The notes under the pieces are model-generated. The model did not search any database. It worked only from the letters and a program-made list of their open reading frames with translations, and was not told the origin of the DNA. Positions 1 through 9,876 of a DNA stretch of 22,318 nt are shown here, piece after piece. The position numbers were made by a program, and so were the translations under genes. The DNA comes from Pelargonium nanum (Eukaryota > Streptophyta > Magnoliopsida > Geraniales > Geraniaceae): positions 1-22,318 of the forward strand of contig JAYMTF010001597.1 in NCBI GenBank assembly GCA_036897485.1, written 5' to 3'. Position 1 is the stretch's first letter. Each line of letters opens with the position of its first letter.

Positions 1-255
1 GATCAACAAGACTTCTTCTAGATAGTTTGTATAATTATTCTCCAATTGATGTGATCTCCCCAAGTGTAAGTTTAGGTGTGAATCCTGAGTCAAAAACTAC
101 TTATCATCATAATCTCATGCCACTCGTAAACTTACACTTTGACTACATTAATTTAAATCACTATTAAATCCACTAATATTTGTCTTAATTTTTATGAACC
201 ACTAAGTGACACATTTTTAGATCATACAATTTAGAGAGAACCTAGTTACACATAC
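1..255. repeat. Direct repeat, copy A (left-truncated by the window edge)
   Basis: The first 60 bases are identical to the start of copy B at 573. Beyond that the copies stay recognisably alike, at roughly 85-90% by eye, to about 255. Copy B has an 8-bp segment near 633 that copy A lacks, and there are small indels around 145-175 and near 205. The open frames inside the repeat are short and resemble no protein I know. It could be a tandem array unit of about 572 bp, a pair of solo repeats, or a segmental duplication. The left limit is unknown because the window starts inside it. Confidence 0.85.
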
Positions 256-572
256 ACTTACATGCATTTTAAATTAACATTCCCCATGCAAGACACTTTA
301 TTACACACTTCAAAACTTCTTTTTTTATATATATCATTATGTCTATATTGTATTTATATTTGATAATTTTTAATTCTTATACAAATTGTTTGATTGTATG
401 GCCATATAAAGTTGATTGCTCTTATAAGTGGTTGAGTGTTGATAAAGTACTTGTATCTCATAATAAGACTAATCTTCTCATGAGTCAATTAGAGGTTGCT
501 ATGTTGTCCTTTGATTTGGAGAATCCTTTTGATATAGCATAAATCTTTCACTAATACCAACTAGCAAACAAG
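256..572. other. Spacer between the two direct repeat copies
   Basis: AT-rich DNA separating copies A and B. It contains one open frame from an ATG at 339 to 542 (67 codons), with low-complexity hydrophobic content at its start. I recognise no domain in it. If the repeat is a tandem array, this stretch is the rest of a unit about 572 bp long. I see no other gene or structured element. Confidence 0.5.
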
Positions 573-830
573 GATCAACAAGACTTCTTCTAGATAGTTT
601 GTATAATTATTCTCCAATTGATGTGATCTCCCGGATGTCGCCAAGTGCAAGTTTAGGTGTGACTCCTGAGTCAAAAACTACTTCACATCATGATCTCATG
701 CCACTTGTAAACTTACACTTTGACTACATTTATTTTAACTCCACTAATATTTGTCTTAGTTTTTATGAACCACTTATAAGTGACACATTTTTATATCGTA
801 CAATTTAGAGATAGCCTAAATACACATTCA
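573..830. repeat. Direct repeat, copy B
   Basis: Second copy of the repeat that opens the window, offset by 572 bp. It begins with GATCAACAAGACTTC and has the same order of blocks as copy A, with scattered substitutions and an extra 8-bp block near 633. Similarity fades at about 825-830. No terminal TG...CA pair, primer-binding site or polypurine tract was seen that would make it an LTR. Confidence 0.85.
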
Positions 831-867
831 TAGAAGCACAATAAGTACACCGAAAGGTACTTGTCAC

Positions 868-1276
868 CATGTGAGCAGGGACGGATATGCCTTAGACCAA
901 TTGGGGGCAGTTGCCCCCAATGACTTTTTTTTTCGAAAATATATTCTATAGTTTTTGTATTTTTCAAATTAGTCTTTGCTTTTTTTTATAGTTTCCCCCA
1001 TGAAATTATGATATTGTGCAGTTTGCCCCAAGTAGTTTTAAATTTTTTATAACTTCCTCTCAAATCTTATAAATTTGAGGATTTAATTACACTAATAAAT
1101 AGATTTGTATCAAATAACTAGTAAAATAAAAGTGAAAAATTCCGTTATAATTTATTAATGTCACATATATACAATGCGAAAAATGTATAATTGTGAATAA
1201 ACGAATAGAGAATTGTTGTTATTTGAAAATTTTGCCCCCACAGAGTAAAATTTTTAGATTCGTCCCTATACGTGAG
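868..1276. mobile_element. Non-autonomous hAT-like DNA element with target-site duplication
   Basis: The element body spans 876-1268 (393 bp). Its left end reads CAGGGACGGAT and the reverse complement of its right end reads TAGGGACGAAT, giving imperfect terminal inverted repeats. It is flanked by catgtgag (868-875) and tacgtgag (1269-1276), an 8-bp duplication matching at six positions, with two transitions; 8 bp is the hAT hallmark. Just inside the left end, at 900-921, is a perfect 10-bp-stem palindrome around GGGGGCAGTTGCCCCC, and a GCCCCCA block lies near the right end. Such G- and C-rich subterminal blocks are common in plant hAT relatives. There is no transposase frame. Age is inferred from the mismatched duplication. 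Confidence 0.7.
900..921. repeat. Perfect subterminal hairpin in the hAT-like element
   Basis: ATTGGGGGCA at 900-909 is the exact reverse complement of TGCCCCCAAT at 912-921, with a two-base centre. It sits 24 bp inside the left end of the hAT-like element. A related gGCAGCTGCC core occurs in the fragment at 17821-17933. Confidence 0.85.
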
Positions 1277-2350
1277 TGGCTTGATTAGAATTTTTTTTAA
1301 TTCCTACACTTTGTTCCACTAAAAGTATGCCACATCGAATATGTAATTATTGTACACTTTACCGTCTCTCAAATTCAAAATTTTGTTGTATATTTGTTCG
1401 ATGTGGAGTCAATAACAACCTTTCGAACGTATATTGAATTCGAATCCGATAAAATAATAGTTATCATCTCAACTATACGTATTTTTTATGTTTGAATTTG
1501 AGGCAAATTTAAATCTAAATTACATGATCCAGTTATTGATAGTAATTCTATTTCATAATTTGAAATGAAACCTAATAATCAAAAGATTCAAAACAAAACA
1601 TTAATATCAATAAAAAAAAGTTTATAAATAAAAAAGAAGAAGATGATGTTAGGGGTGTTGCAGGGCCACAAAATCTAGAAAATCAAAGAAATTAGAGGCT
1701 TATGTTTTGCCAGCTGAAAGGGATCGTGTAATGTGATTGTGAAGATGATTCAAATAGAATCAGAGAACTTTTGTGCTCATCTCAATTTCAATATCATTGT
1801 ATTTCAATCTTATCTTCTTCTACATGATTTAGTATAGGCAACTACCATTATATGATCTCCTCATAGACATACGTGCATACACTTACCATCAACTATTTAC
1901 ATGAATCGAAAAATAAGGCCAACACCAAGACACGTTGGGTCAAACGGTTTATACGTTTTGAATTCTCTTTGAGGTATCAAATACAAACCTCCTTGGTGAC
2001 GGTATGAGACGATTTTAGTTAAAAGAGAAAAGCTATCTATGTTGGGTAGCTCAACTGATAAAAATAAAATAAAATAGTAAGGCATGAAAAGCTCAATGCA
2101 CCCAACAAGTGCTACCAAAGAACAAACCCATTTAGCAAATCAACTTCCTCAGCAAAAAAACTCAGAGCTTCTATTTGTTGGTACAGCTATTACTGAAATT
2201 ATAATTAAGATGCAGAACTTAAACAAATACTAGCTATGACACTCAAATAAACATTTAATTTATGTCCCTAGCCGCTAAAAGAATTTGAATCCATGTTTTC
2301 CAAATACCAAAACAATAAAACTAACAATAAGGAAGGTAGTGTTCATAACA
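1277..2350. other. Intergenic DNA and probable 3' UTR of the minus-strand eIF4A gene
   Basis: No coding region can be supported. A 10-bp inverted repeat (ccacatcgaa at 1330-1339, ttcgatgtgg at 1397-1406) is the only structure I noticed; it may be a remnant of a small element. The part nearest 2350 should contain the 3' UTR and poly(A) site of the eIF4A gene read on the minus strand, but its end cannot be placed from sequence alone. Confidence 0.5.
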
Positions 2351-4370
2351 TCAAAGTAAATCTGCAACATTGGCAGGCAGCTCCTCAATAACCACATTAT
2401 AGAACTTCTGGATATCATACAACATCTTCTCGTCGTCACGCGTCATAAAGTTGATTGCAACACCTTTTCTCCCAAATCTCCCACTCCGACCAATACGATG
2501 AAGATAGTTCTCTGGTTGAATTGGCAGATCATAGTTGATGACCAACGACACCTGCTGAACATCAATTCCCCGAGCCAGGAGGTCCGTGGTTATGAGCACA
2601 CGAGAGGATCCTGATCGAAACTCGCGCATGATAATGTCTCTTGTATTCTGGTCCATGTCTCCATGAGTGGCTGAGACGGTGTGGTCGCGACTCCTCATTT
2701 GGTCAGTCAGCCAGTCAACCTTGCGTCTAGTGTTCACAAAGATGACACTCTGAGTGATCGCCAAGGTCTCATAGAGGTCACATAGAGTGTCGAGTTTCCA
2801 CTCTTCCTTGTCACAATTGACATGGAACTGTTTAATGCCCTCGAGGGTGAGCTCGTCACGCTTAACCAGAATCCTTACGGGTTTGTTCATGAATTTCCTG
2901 GTTATTTCAAGAGCTTCGGGTGGCATTGTGGCAGAAAATACACCAACCTGGATCTTTGCGGGGAGTTGCTGGAAGATATCATAAATCTGGGGACAAGGAT
3001 GATAACATATATATCAGTACTCTATATATCTATTACACATCACATTAACAGGACACCATACCAACAAAAACAAGAATGTAGAAGTATTTTCATAAAACGT
3101 GTCTAAATTGGGGGGATTGGTTATCTCACGAGTTGATCAATCCTTGTGTAACATACATGCTACAAGGGTAGTATATATTCCTTAACAGCAAGAAGAAAAC
3201 ACAAATATGAAATAACATACTCAATAACTCGTTGTAACTCTTTGCCACCATACGAGCAATTAGGCAACAGTGGTCTATGTTTTTAAAAGAGCAAAAAAAA
3301 AAAACATGTTTTCTCTAATGATCAGTTGATCACTTAAGGATTCATGTAGTCAATCCCAACAATGTTTGGTAAGTGACTTGGTTGTTGTTGTTGATCACTT
3401 ACCAATGGTAACAAAGAAATAAAAACTCCGAGGAAAAAAATTTCCCCACAAGTATGAAGAAAAAAGGGCCTAAGCTTGTAGGGTATAAAGAATTACAGAT
3501 GATAAGTTATTAATTATTATGAAATGCTATAAGCAGAATTAATAGCAAGGGGAAGAAATGAACCTGATCTTTAAAGCCTCGGGAAAGCATTTCATCAGCC
3601 TCGTCCAAAACAAACATTCTGATGTATTTGGCATGAAGAGATTGTCTCCGCAACATGTCAAAGACACGACCTGGAGTACCAACAACAACATGAACCCCTG
3701 CAGCAAGGACCCGTTGATCCTCACGAACACTGGTCCCACCAACGCAGGCATGAACCTGAACACCCAAAAAATCACCCAGTGCTCGCATGACCTTTTCAAT
3801 TTGTTGTGCAAGCTCCCTAGTAGGAGCTAGAACCAAAGCCTGACATTCAACTAAAGCGTAATCCAACTGCTGCAAGATTCCTGAGCAGAAAGTTGCTGTT
3901 TTGCCGGTACCAGATTGTGCCTGCTGAATTACATCCAAACCTTGACAAAAGGGCACAATTCCTCTCTGTTGAATTGCAGATGGTTTTTCAAATCCTTCAT
4001 ACAATAATCATGAAAGTGGTTAAGTAACACAGGTTTATATCAGAAAAAGGATCAAAGAGAAAATAAAAGCAAATTGAGAAGAAAAGAGATATAAGATTAC
4101 CATATGCATATATGCCTCTAAGAAGGTTCTCTTTCAAACCCATTTTATCGAAACTATCATGAATTTCGTCATATTCAGTAAGAAAATCTTGTCCTTCTGA
4201 AATCCTGTTATCACAAACCTCAGTGAGACAACTTTATCACATGCTAGAATGATCAAGACATGCGTCTGTAATACATGACTGGAAGATGAAAATAGAACTT
4301 ACAATTCACTTAATTTGCTGTCATAATGACGAGGATCAAACTGCGAGCCGTCAGGTGGTACACCAGCCAT
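2351..4370 (-). CDS. EIF4A: Eukaryotic initiation factor 4A, DEAD-box RNA helicase (paralogue 1)
   Basis: ATP-dependent RNA helicase of the eIF4F cap-binding complex; it unwinds mRNA leaders for ribosome scanning in the cytoplasm. Coding exons on the minus strand are 4370-4303, 4204-4101, 3994-3564 and 2986-2351. All introns are GT-AG and the total is 1,239 nt, or 412 residues, the usual eIF4A length. Motifs in order: Q motif with GFEKPSAIQ (58-66), Walker A AQSGTGKT (83-90), PTRELA (115-120), TPGR (164-167), DEAD (188-191), SAT (219-221), ARGID (339-343) and HRIGRSGR (364-371). It ends in NVADLL. The start ATG lies one base after a leader intron. Every catalytic motif is intact, so it should be active. 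It differs from its divergent neighbour mostly in residues 1-50. An eIF4A-III identity is unlikely, because the sequence matches the canonical plant eIF4A1/2 type. Confidence 0.97.
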
Positions 4371-4890
4371 ACTACAACAATCAAAGAGAAAGGTAGGTTA
4401 AAGAAAAGAACTACTCCATATTAACTAGTTGATTTAGACGCCAACATACTTAAGCAAGGATCATAAAAAAGAATGGACTATTCAATAGCCAGAACAATAA
4501 GAGAACCAGAAATTACAACTGCCATCATATAGATACACTCACACATAGCAAGTAACCACAGATTCCCAAGACAAATAATCCTATAAGTACTGACCCAAAC
4601 ACTTGAAACAGGATCCAAATTAAAGCCTAACCTAAATCAAACAGAGATTCATCAAAACAGCCCCTCAGGGTCCAAAAAGCCAAAAAAATTGAAGCTTGTC
4701 ACCAACATTGATGATCACAATCCAATCAGCACAAATCCAGACAAGAACAATTGAAACCCACCTGAAGAAATTGTTGAATGTATAGAATAGTTGCCTAAAG
4801 GTTGGAGCTTTCTTCTCTGAAACACTAACCAGATGGATCTGACAGACAAACGGACTGTTGTTGTTTCTCTTTCGTTGATCGAAAAAAAAA
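4371..4890 (-). other. 5' leader of eIF4A paralogue 1 with a leader intron
   Basis: On the minus strand a CAG/GTGGGT donor puts the end of a leader exon at 4762. A pyrimidine-containing acceptor ending TTGTTGTAG sits at 4372, leaving one base before ATG. The inferred intron is therefore 4372-4761 (390 bp). The leader exon, about 4762-4890, has no ATG on the minus strand, so no upstream start codon precedes splicing. The outer end is estimated from the TATA box at 4920-4927. Confidence 0.75.
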
Positions 4891-4919
4891 ACCCAGATTT
4901 ATTATATCACCAATCCAGC

Positions 4920-4927
4920 TTTTTATA
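4920..4927 (-). promoter_or_regulatory. TATA box of eIF4A paralogue 1
   Basis: The minus strand reads TATAAAAA followed by GC, a near-ideal plant TATA box. Transcription should start about 25-35 bp downstream, near 4885-4895, which fits the leader exon. A second A/T-rich candidate, TATAATAAAT, lies about 20 bp further downstream but would leave a shorter leader. Confidence 0.65.
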
Positions 4928-5280
4928 CTGCAAAATATGTTTCCTTTTATTTCTCGAATTTGCAAAGTTTGCTTTCCTAAACTCTCCACTTTTCCTAGAA
5001 CAAATTGGAAATTTGAACCCTAGCCTTTTCTAGCCCCAAAGTCGGTTCTTGTCCGATTGTCGTTACTCGTTACGTTTCTTTACCGCCAATTAAAACCTTC
5101 TCTAATTGGGCTCAATTGGGCCAATTTAAAATGGGCCTCTCAAACCCGGCCCAAATGGGCGCTTAACCTAGTTACGTTACTTGACATATACGACGCCGTA
5201 GGAGAGGTTATGGGAGTAAATAATTGGAGATGGTAGGGGCAAAAGGGGAAAGAAAAAAAGCGAAGCACCAAAACCCCTCA
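4928..5280. promoter_or_regulatory. Shared bidirectional promoter of the eIF4A pair
   Basis: This gap lies between the estimated start of the minus-strand eIF4A transcript and the leader of the plus-strand one. It holds TGGGCY-type site II motifs at 5107-5112, 5117-5122 and 5132-5137, and one on the other strand at 5148-5153. TGGGCG is at 5156-5161. AACCCTAG, a partial telo-box, is at 5017-5024. Site II elements are bound by TCP factors and recur in promoters of ribosomal-protein and other growth-linked genes (established for Arabidopsis). No TATA box was found facing the plus gene. That both genes use this DNA is inferred from position. Confidence 0.75.
5107..5161. promoter_or_regulatory. 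Cluster of site II (TGGGCY) elements
   Basis: Four TGGGCT/TGGGCC motifs, three on the plus strand and one on the minus, plus one TGGGCG variant, fall within 55 bp between the divergent eIF4A genes. The clustering is far denser than elsewhere in the window; the only other cluster I saw is upstream of the NIPA gene. Both strands carry the motif, which suits a promoter working in both directions. Confidence 0.75.
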
Positions 5281-5289
5281 CCTTTTTGT

Positions 5290-6325
5290 CTTGCCACACA
5301 CCACAGTCCACATTCTCTTACTCTTTGGCTGCGTGCGTTCCTCAACTCCTCGAAGCAGACAGAGATCCGGGGAGTTTAGGAAACCCTAACCCTAAAATCA
5401 CTCTCACCAACTGTTTTTTCACTTCCTCCTACTCTCAACTTCGGTACGATCGTCTCTTTCTCTTTCCATTTTTTGCTCATGTTTTGAATCTTATAGTTTA
5501 TTGTGTTTTTCCATTTCTTTTTGAGTTTTTTAATCAAATATCTATGGACTGTTGCTCTAATTTTTTTTTCATCTTCTGGTATTTCTGGACAAATTTTTGT
5601 TGGCTCGTGCTTGGATTGGTGCCTGTGAAAACGTAGGAGAAAAATAGGTTCCCTCACAATTGATGATTAGATTAGGGTGGTGATTGAGTTGCACTCTTAA
5701 TCTAAATAAAAGAGACACCAACAGCATGAATCACGTATTTCGTTTTTAACTGATCTGATTTGGTGATTTTTTTGTTTCTTCATATCTGTTGAACACAGCC
5801 TATATGTTTCAGGTGAAGATTTTGTTTTCATTTTTGTTTGCCTTTAGTTACTCGAATTTTATTATCTTTTTAATTCTGTGCATACTTCTTATTTGAAGTA
5901 AGAAGACTGTACAGGGCATGTTATTTAGTTCCTTGTGTATTGGCTCTTTACTATGCACTCAGTCACTAAACATGAGTTGCACGTGCATGGATAAGATGTT
6001 ATTTTATTTTTCTTTCATATTCATTTGTATGATACAGTATTAATTAAGATTTGAAATGCATTCCCAATTGCTATGCTTTTTCCCCTTGCAATAGTATCCT
6101 AATCTGTCCTTAGCACCTTAGCAGTGAGTTTTACTTGTTGTCATTTTGTTCCTCTTTAATCTAATGTTCATTTGTTAATATTCTATGGCAAGAAATTTTC
6201 ATTATATTACCTTTAAATAATTTGTCTGTGACCAAACTTTCATTGTGGCTACAATAATTTGTTAATAAGTTGTTTTTCATCAGATGGTATAATTAGAATT
6301 TAATTTTTGTTTACTGCTCTCAGTC
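5290..6325 (+). other. 5' leader of eIF4A paralogue 2 with a long leader intron
   Basis: The pyrimidine-rich leader exon runs to a donor at 5443/5444 (ttcg/gtacga). The acceptor ctctcag at 6317-6323 leaves two bases before the ATG at 6326. The inferred intron is 5444-6323 (880 bp). No ATG occurs in the leader exon from about 5250 to 5443. Leader introns of this kind often raise expression of plant housekeeping genes; whether this one does is inference. The exact transcription start is not visible. Confidence 0.7.
5381..5396 (+). promoter_or_regulatory. Telo-box (double AAACCCTAA)
   Basis: AAACCCTAACCCTAAA lies in the leader exon of eIF4A paralogue 2. The telo-box is an established companion of site II elements in plant genes for ribosomal proteins, eEF1A and other translation components, typically close to the transcription start. 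Here it lies about 220 bp downstream of the site II cluster. Confidence 0.8.
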
Positions 6326-8216
6326 ATGGCTGGTTCTGCACCTGAAGGATCTCAATTTGATGCTCGTCAATATGATGCTAAAATGAGTGACTTGTAAGTT
6401 TCCCTATTTGTATGCTGGAGTTGTAGTATGCATTTTGTTCTTTTTGTTCTATATGTCATGTTAATGATAAAATACTTCTGATCTATCTGGTGAATTTGTT
6501 GGAGCAGACTTGGAGTTGAAGAAAATGATTTTTTCACTCCATATGATGAAGTTTATGATAGTTTTGATGCTATGGGATTGCAAGAGAATCTCTTGAGGGG
6601 CATCTATGCATATGGTATGTTGCCCTATTTTTTTCCTTACTTGTGATTTAGTGTACTGTAAGGAGGCACTTTATTCAACTGTAGCATCATTACCCTTATT
6701 TATAACAGATAAGATGATTCATATTATTCAATTTACCATAGTCTTATTATGAATGATTAACTTTTCATGAAAATTTTGGTATTTGCTAATCTTTGTTGTT
6801 TATTGTAACTAATAAGAAAGGCCGTCCTTTGTTATGACCGTATGTCTTTCTTAAATAAATGGTTGGTCGCTCATTGCACGTACTTACATGTAACCATAAC
6901 GTCACAATTCACTGCTTTTTTCCTGTTTTATATAATTGGTAATGTAGGTGTCAAAATGGGTAATTGATGTCTCTTAATTTCTCTTAAGGTTTTGAGAAGC
7001 CCTCTGCAATTCAGCAAAGGGGCATTGTTCCCTTCTGCAAGGGACTTGATGTAATTCAACAAGCTCAGTCAGGAACTGGAAAGACAGCAACTTTCTGCTC
7101 TGGAGTTCTGCAGCAGCTTGATTATTCCGTAGTTGAATGTCAAGCGCTGGTTCTTGCACCCACTCGTGAGCTTGCCCAGCAAATTGAGAAGGTTATGCGG
7201 GCGCTAGGCGACTATCTTGGTGTCAAAGTCCATGCTTGTGTTGGTGGGACTAGTGTTCGTGAAGATCAACGCATTCTTGCAAGTGGCGTCCATGTTGTTG
7301 TTGGAACTCCTGGTCGTGTGTTTGACATGTTACGGAGGCAATCACTTCGCCCTGATTATATCAAGATGTTTGTGTTGGATGAAGCTGATGAAATGCTGTC
7401 ACGTGGGTTCAAGGATCAGGTGCTTATTTTTCTATTTGATATGTGTTTTTTTTCGGTATCCTTGTTCTGAATATGTCAAGAATATATTATTCTATACTAT
7501 TTGTTTCAATAACGCTTTGCCTGTGTTAGGAAATGTAGCTTACCGTTTTTTGTTTCTAAAGAAAAGTTCATGTCTTGCAGATCTATGATATTTTCCAGTT
7601 GTTGCCACCGAAAATTCAGGTTGGTGTTTTCTCTGCCACAATGCCACCTGAGGCCCTTGAGATCACTAGGAAGTTTATGAACAAACCTGTCAGGATTCTT
7701 GTGAAACGTGATGAGCTCACTCTTGAGGGTATTAAGCAATTTCATGTCAATGTTGACAAGGAGGAGTGGAAGCTGGAGACCCTTTGTGATCTATATGAGA
7801 CTTTGGCAATTACCCAAAGTGTGATATTTGTGAACACCAGGAGGAAGGTGGACTGGCTTACAGACAAGATGCGCAGTCGTGATCACACAGTTTCTGCTAC
7901 CCATGGTGACATGGACCAGAACACTAGAGATATCATTATGCGTGAATTTAGGTCTGGCTCTTCTCGTGTGCTCATCACCACAGATCTCTTGGCTCGTGGT
8001 ATTGATGTCCAGCAAGTTTCTCTTGTTATCAACTATGATCTCCCCACACAACCAGAAAACTACCTCCATCGTATTGGTCGTAGTGGACGTTTTGGGAGGA
8101 AGGGTGTTGCTATCAATTTTGTGACTAGGGAGGATGAGAAGATGCTTGCTGATATTCAGAAGTTTTACAATGTCATAATTGAGGAGCTTCCAGCTAATGT
8201 TGCTGATCTTCTTTGA
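6326..8216 (+). CDS. EIF4A: Eukaryotic initiation factor 4A, DEAD-box RNA helicase (paralogue 2)
   Basis: Same role as paralogue 1: the ATP-driven helicase subunit of eIF4F. Coding exons are 6326-6393, 6508-6614, 6989-7419 and 7581-8216, all with GT-AG junctions, totalling 1,242 nt and 413 residues. Exons 1, 3 and 4 equal those of paralogue 1 in length (68, 431 and 636 nt); exon 2 is one codon longer (107 against 104). Motifs: AQSGTGKT (84-91), PTRELA (116-121), TPGR (165-168), DEAD (189-192), SAT (220-222), HRIGRSGR (365-372). The N terminus [20 protein letters not shown] closely matches the abundant canonical plant eIF4A, so this is probably the main housekeeping copy. The two genes differ at many synonymous sites, so the duplication is not recent. 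Confidence 0.98.
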
Positions 8217-9210
8217 TTTACTTTTGATTCAACGAGGTAAAAGTGGCCTTTTGTTTTGAAGTCTATTATTACTATTATTATTGTCATTATTTTTTCTGAA
8301 GGTCTTAGGGTTTAGTTTAGCGTGGATTGGACTTGCCCAGCAACTGGGCGATAAGAGTAATGTGGCTTTGAGATGGTCTCCTATTCCTGTATTGGCTGTA
8401 GAAGAATCCGTTCTATTTACTTTTTTTCTTCTTTCAATTTAGTCTTGGTATGTTGGTAAAAATTGCTGAACTGGTTGTAGCTTGAATTAAACTCATTTTG
8501 ATCTAAACTGTGTTATTTAATTTTATTTTCTTCTCATGTCATGAGATTATACTCAAAACTTATTTGACTCTAGATGTCAAAAATTTGAGCTATTTAAGTG
8601 TTACTCTGGACTTGCAAGTTTTAAATTCCTCCTTGCTGGATTTAGGAGTCATATTCTTTGATTTTTAGGCAAGAGGAAGTGTTCATTGCTCAAGGTGCTA
8701 CCTGTTGAAGTTAATTCCAAAGTCTTGGTGTATGCTGTTGTATGTTTTTAATTTATATTTGTGATTTTATGGCAAGTTGTGCCAAAAATGAATTAATGTT
8801 TGAAGTTTGATATAATGTAATACGAGAAATACTGTTTAAATATAAATGTTGAGTTAATTATTGTTGAACTTTCATATAGGCGTATATACTAAAACGTTTA
8901 TCATATGACCTTGTTTTTCTTCTGGGATTTTTATCCATGCTTTAGCTATCCATTTGCTTGTTTATTGTGATTGAAGAGTGCCCATGTGCACATTTTTTTG
9001 GTGGATTTAGGTGTATTGGTTTTTTCTGTTGTGAGGTAATAAAAACAGGTCCTAATAATTGGCATTCTGCTAGACCTTTCGTAGTATTCATGGGTTTTTA
9101 GTGTACATGTGATCTCCATTTGGCCTTGGGATATGCAGATAATCCATCTTGTCTATTTGGCTTTTTTAAATATTTTTTTAGAGCCTCTGAGAGTAAGGAA
9201 AATTAGGATC
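8217..9210 (+). other. 3' UTR of eIF4A paralogue 2 and intergenic DNA
   Basis: The first few hundred bases after the TGA at 8214-8216 are U-rich and should be 3' UTR. The polyadenylation site cannot be fixed. From about 8600 to 9210 the DNA is AT-rich and I see no coding frame, RNA gene or clear element. Confidence 0.5.
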
Positions 9211-9229
9211 GGGATAGCTAGAGCTTGCA

Positions 9230-9330
9230 AAATGGACCCGACCCGCCGGTTCCCGAAACACAACCCATTTTTGCGGGTTTGGGTCTGAATTTATCAACCC
9301 GAACAAATGGGTCGGGATCAGGTTGTGTGA
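9230..9330. repeat. Fragment of a dispersed GACCCGACCC-type repeat
   Basis: A short G+C-rich island in AT-rich DNA contains gacccgacccg near 9236, gcgggtttgggtc near 9274 and gggtcgggatc near 9309, so related motifs occur in both orientations. Such motifs are common in eroded plant transposons. Ends and target duplication were not found, so the family is unassigned. Confidence 0.35.
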
Positions 9331-9876
9331 ATTATAGAAGTAAATGTTTGTGTATATATTTTTTTTAAAAGTGATGTGACCATTTATATTGTGAAAAAGT
9401 AAACATTAAATGAATAGCAACATGACATTATGCAAGTATTTATTCATGAATTTTGGTCTTGGTCCCGCATATTTATTTGACGAAGTCATAAATAATGTGT
9501 AAGAATTTATAAAAAAGTTGGTAGAAATTATAAATTTTTGTGGTAATCAAATTCCATAAGTACAACCAACCACTGAGTGTTTTTTAGAGTGGAAATGAAT
9601 TTAAAAAGATATGGCCTGAAACAAACAATTGCTTGTGGTGTGTGTAGAAAAATACATGTGGTCAGCCCCAAGAATACGCCGTGTAAGAATCAAATTCCCA
9701 AAAGTTAGTTGCTCAAAAAATAGAATAAACAACAGCCAACCCATAACGCACAGCACACAACACAACAACAGCATTACAGCTTTTCATTCCCCTTTTCGGT
9801 CCCCACATTTCCATCACTCATATTCTTCTTCTTCATCTTCTTCCTCATCCAATTCCATCAAGCTCTCTGCAAATCC
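9331..9876 (+). other. Upstream region and leader of the DUF3511 gene
   Basis: AT-rich upstream DNA becomes a C- and T-rich leader from about 9720. It ends in a TCT/TTC microsatellite-like tract at about 9822-9850, a common leader feature in plants. No clear TATA box was identified. An open frame across 9629-9922 is out of frame with the gene and looks compositional. Confidence 0.5.

Noticed and set aside
1..830. The two direct repeat copies as LTRs of a small retrotransposon
   Set aside because: No TG...CA ends, primer-binding site, polypurine tract or target duplication was seen, and the copies are only about 300 bp apart.
1897..2118. A 73-codon minus-strand frame downstream of eIF4A paralogue 1
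   Set aside because: It has no recognisable domain and lies in the likely 3' UTR or intergenic DNA.
3539..3830. Long frames overlapping eIF4A exon 2 on both strands
   Set aside because: They lie in other frames of a strongly conserved helicase exon and encode nothing recognisable.
5286..5636. A 116-codon frame in the leader of eIF4A paralogue 2
   Set aside because: It starts with TTG, crosses the leader intron donor at 5444 and has no recognisable domain. The leader exon contains no ATG.
7791..8124. Alternative frames overlapping eIF4A paralogue 2 exon 4
   Set aside because: They overlap the helicase exon in other frames; conservation belongs to the helicase frame.
2351..8216. Recent gene conversion or very recent duplication of eIF4A
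   Set aside because: Many synonymous differences occur throughout the regions of identical protein, and the introns differ in length and sequence.
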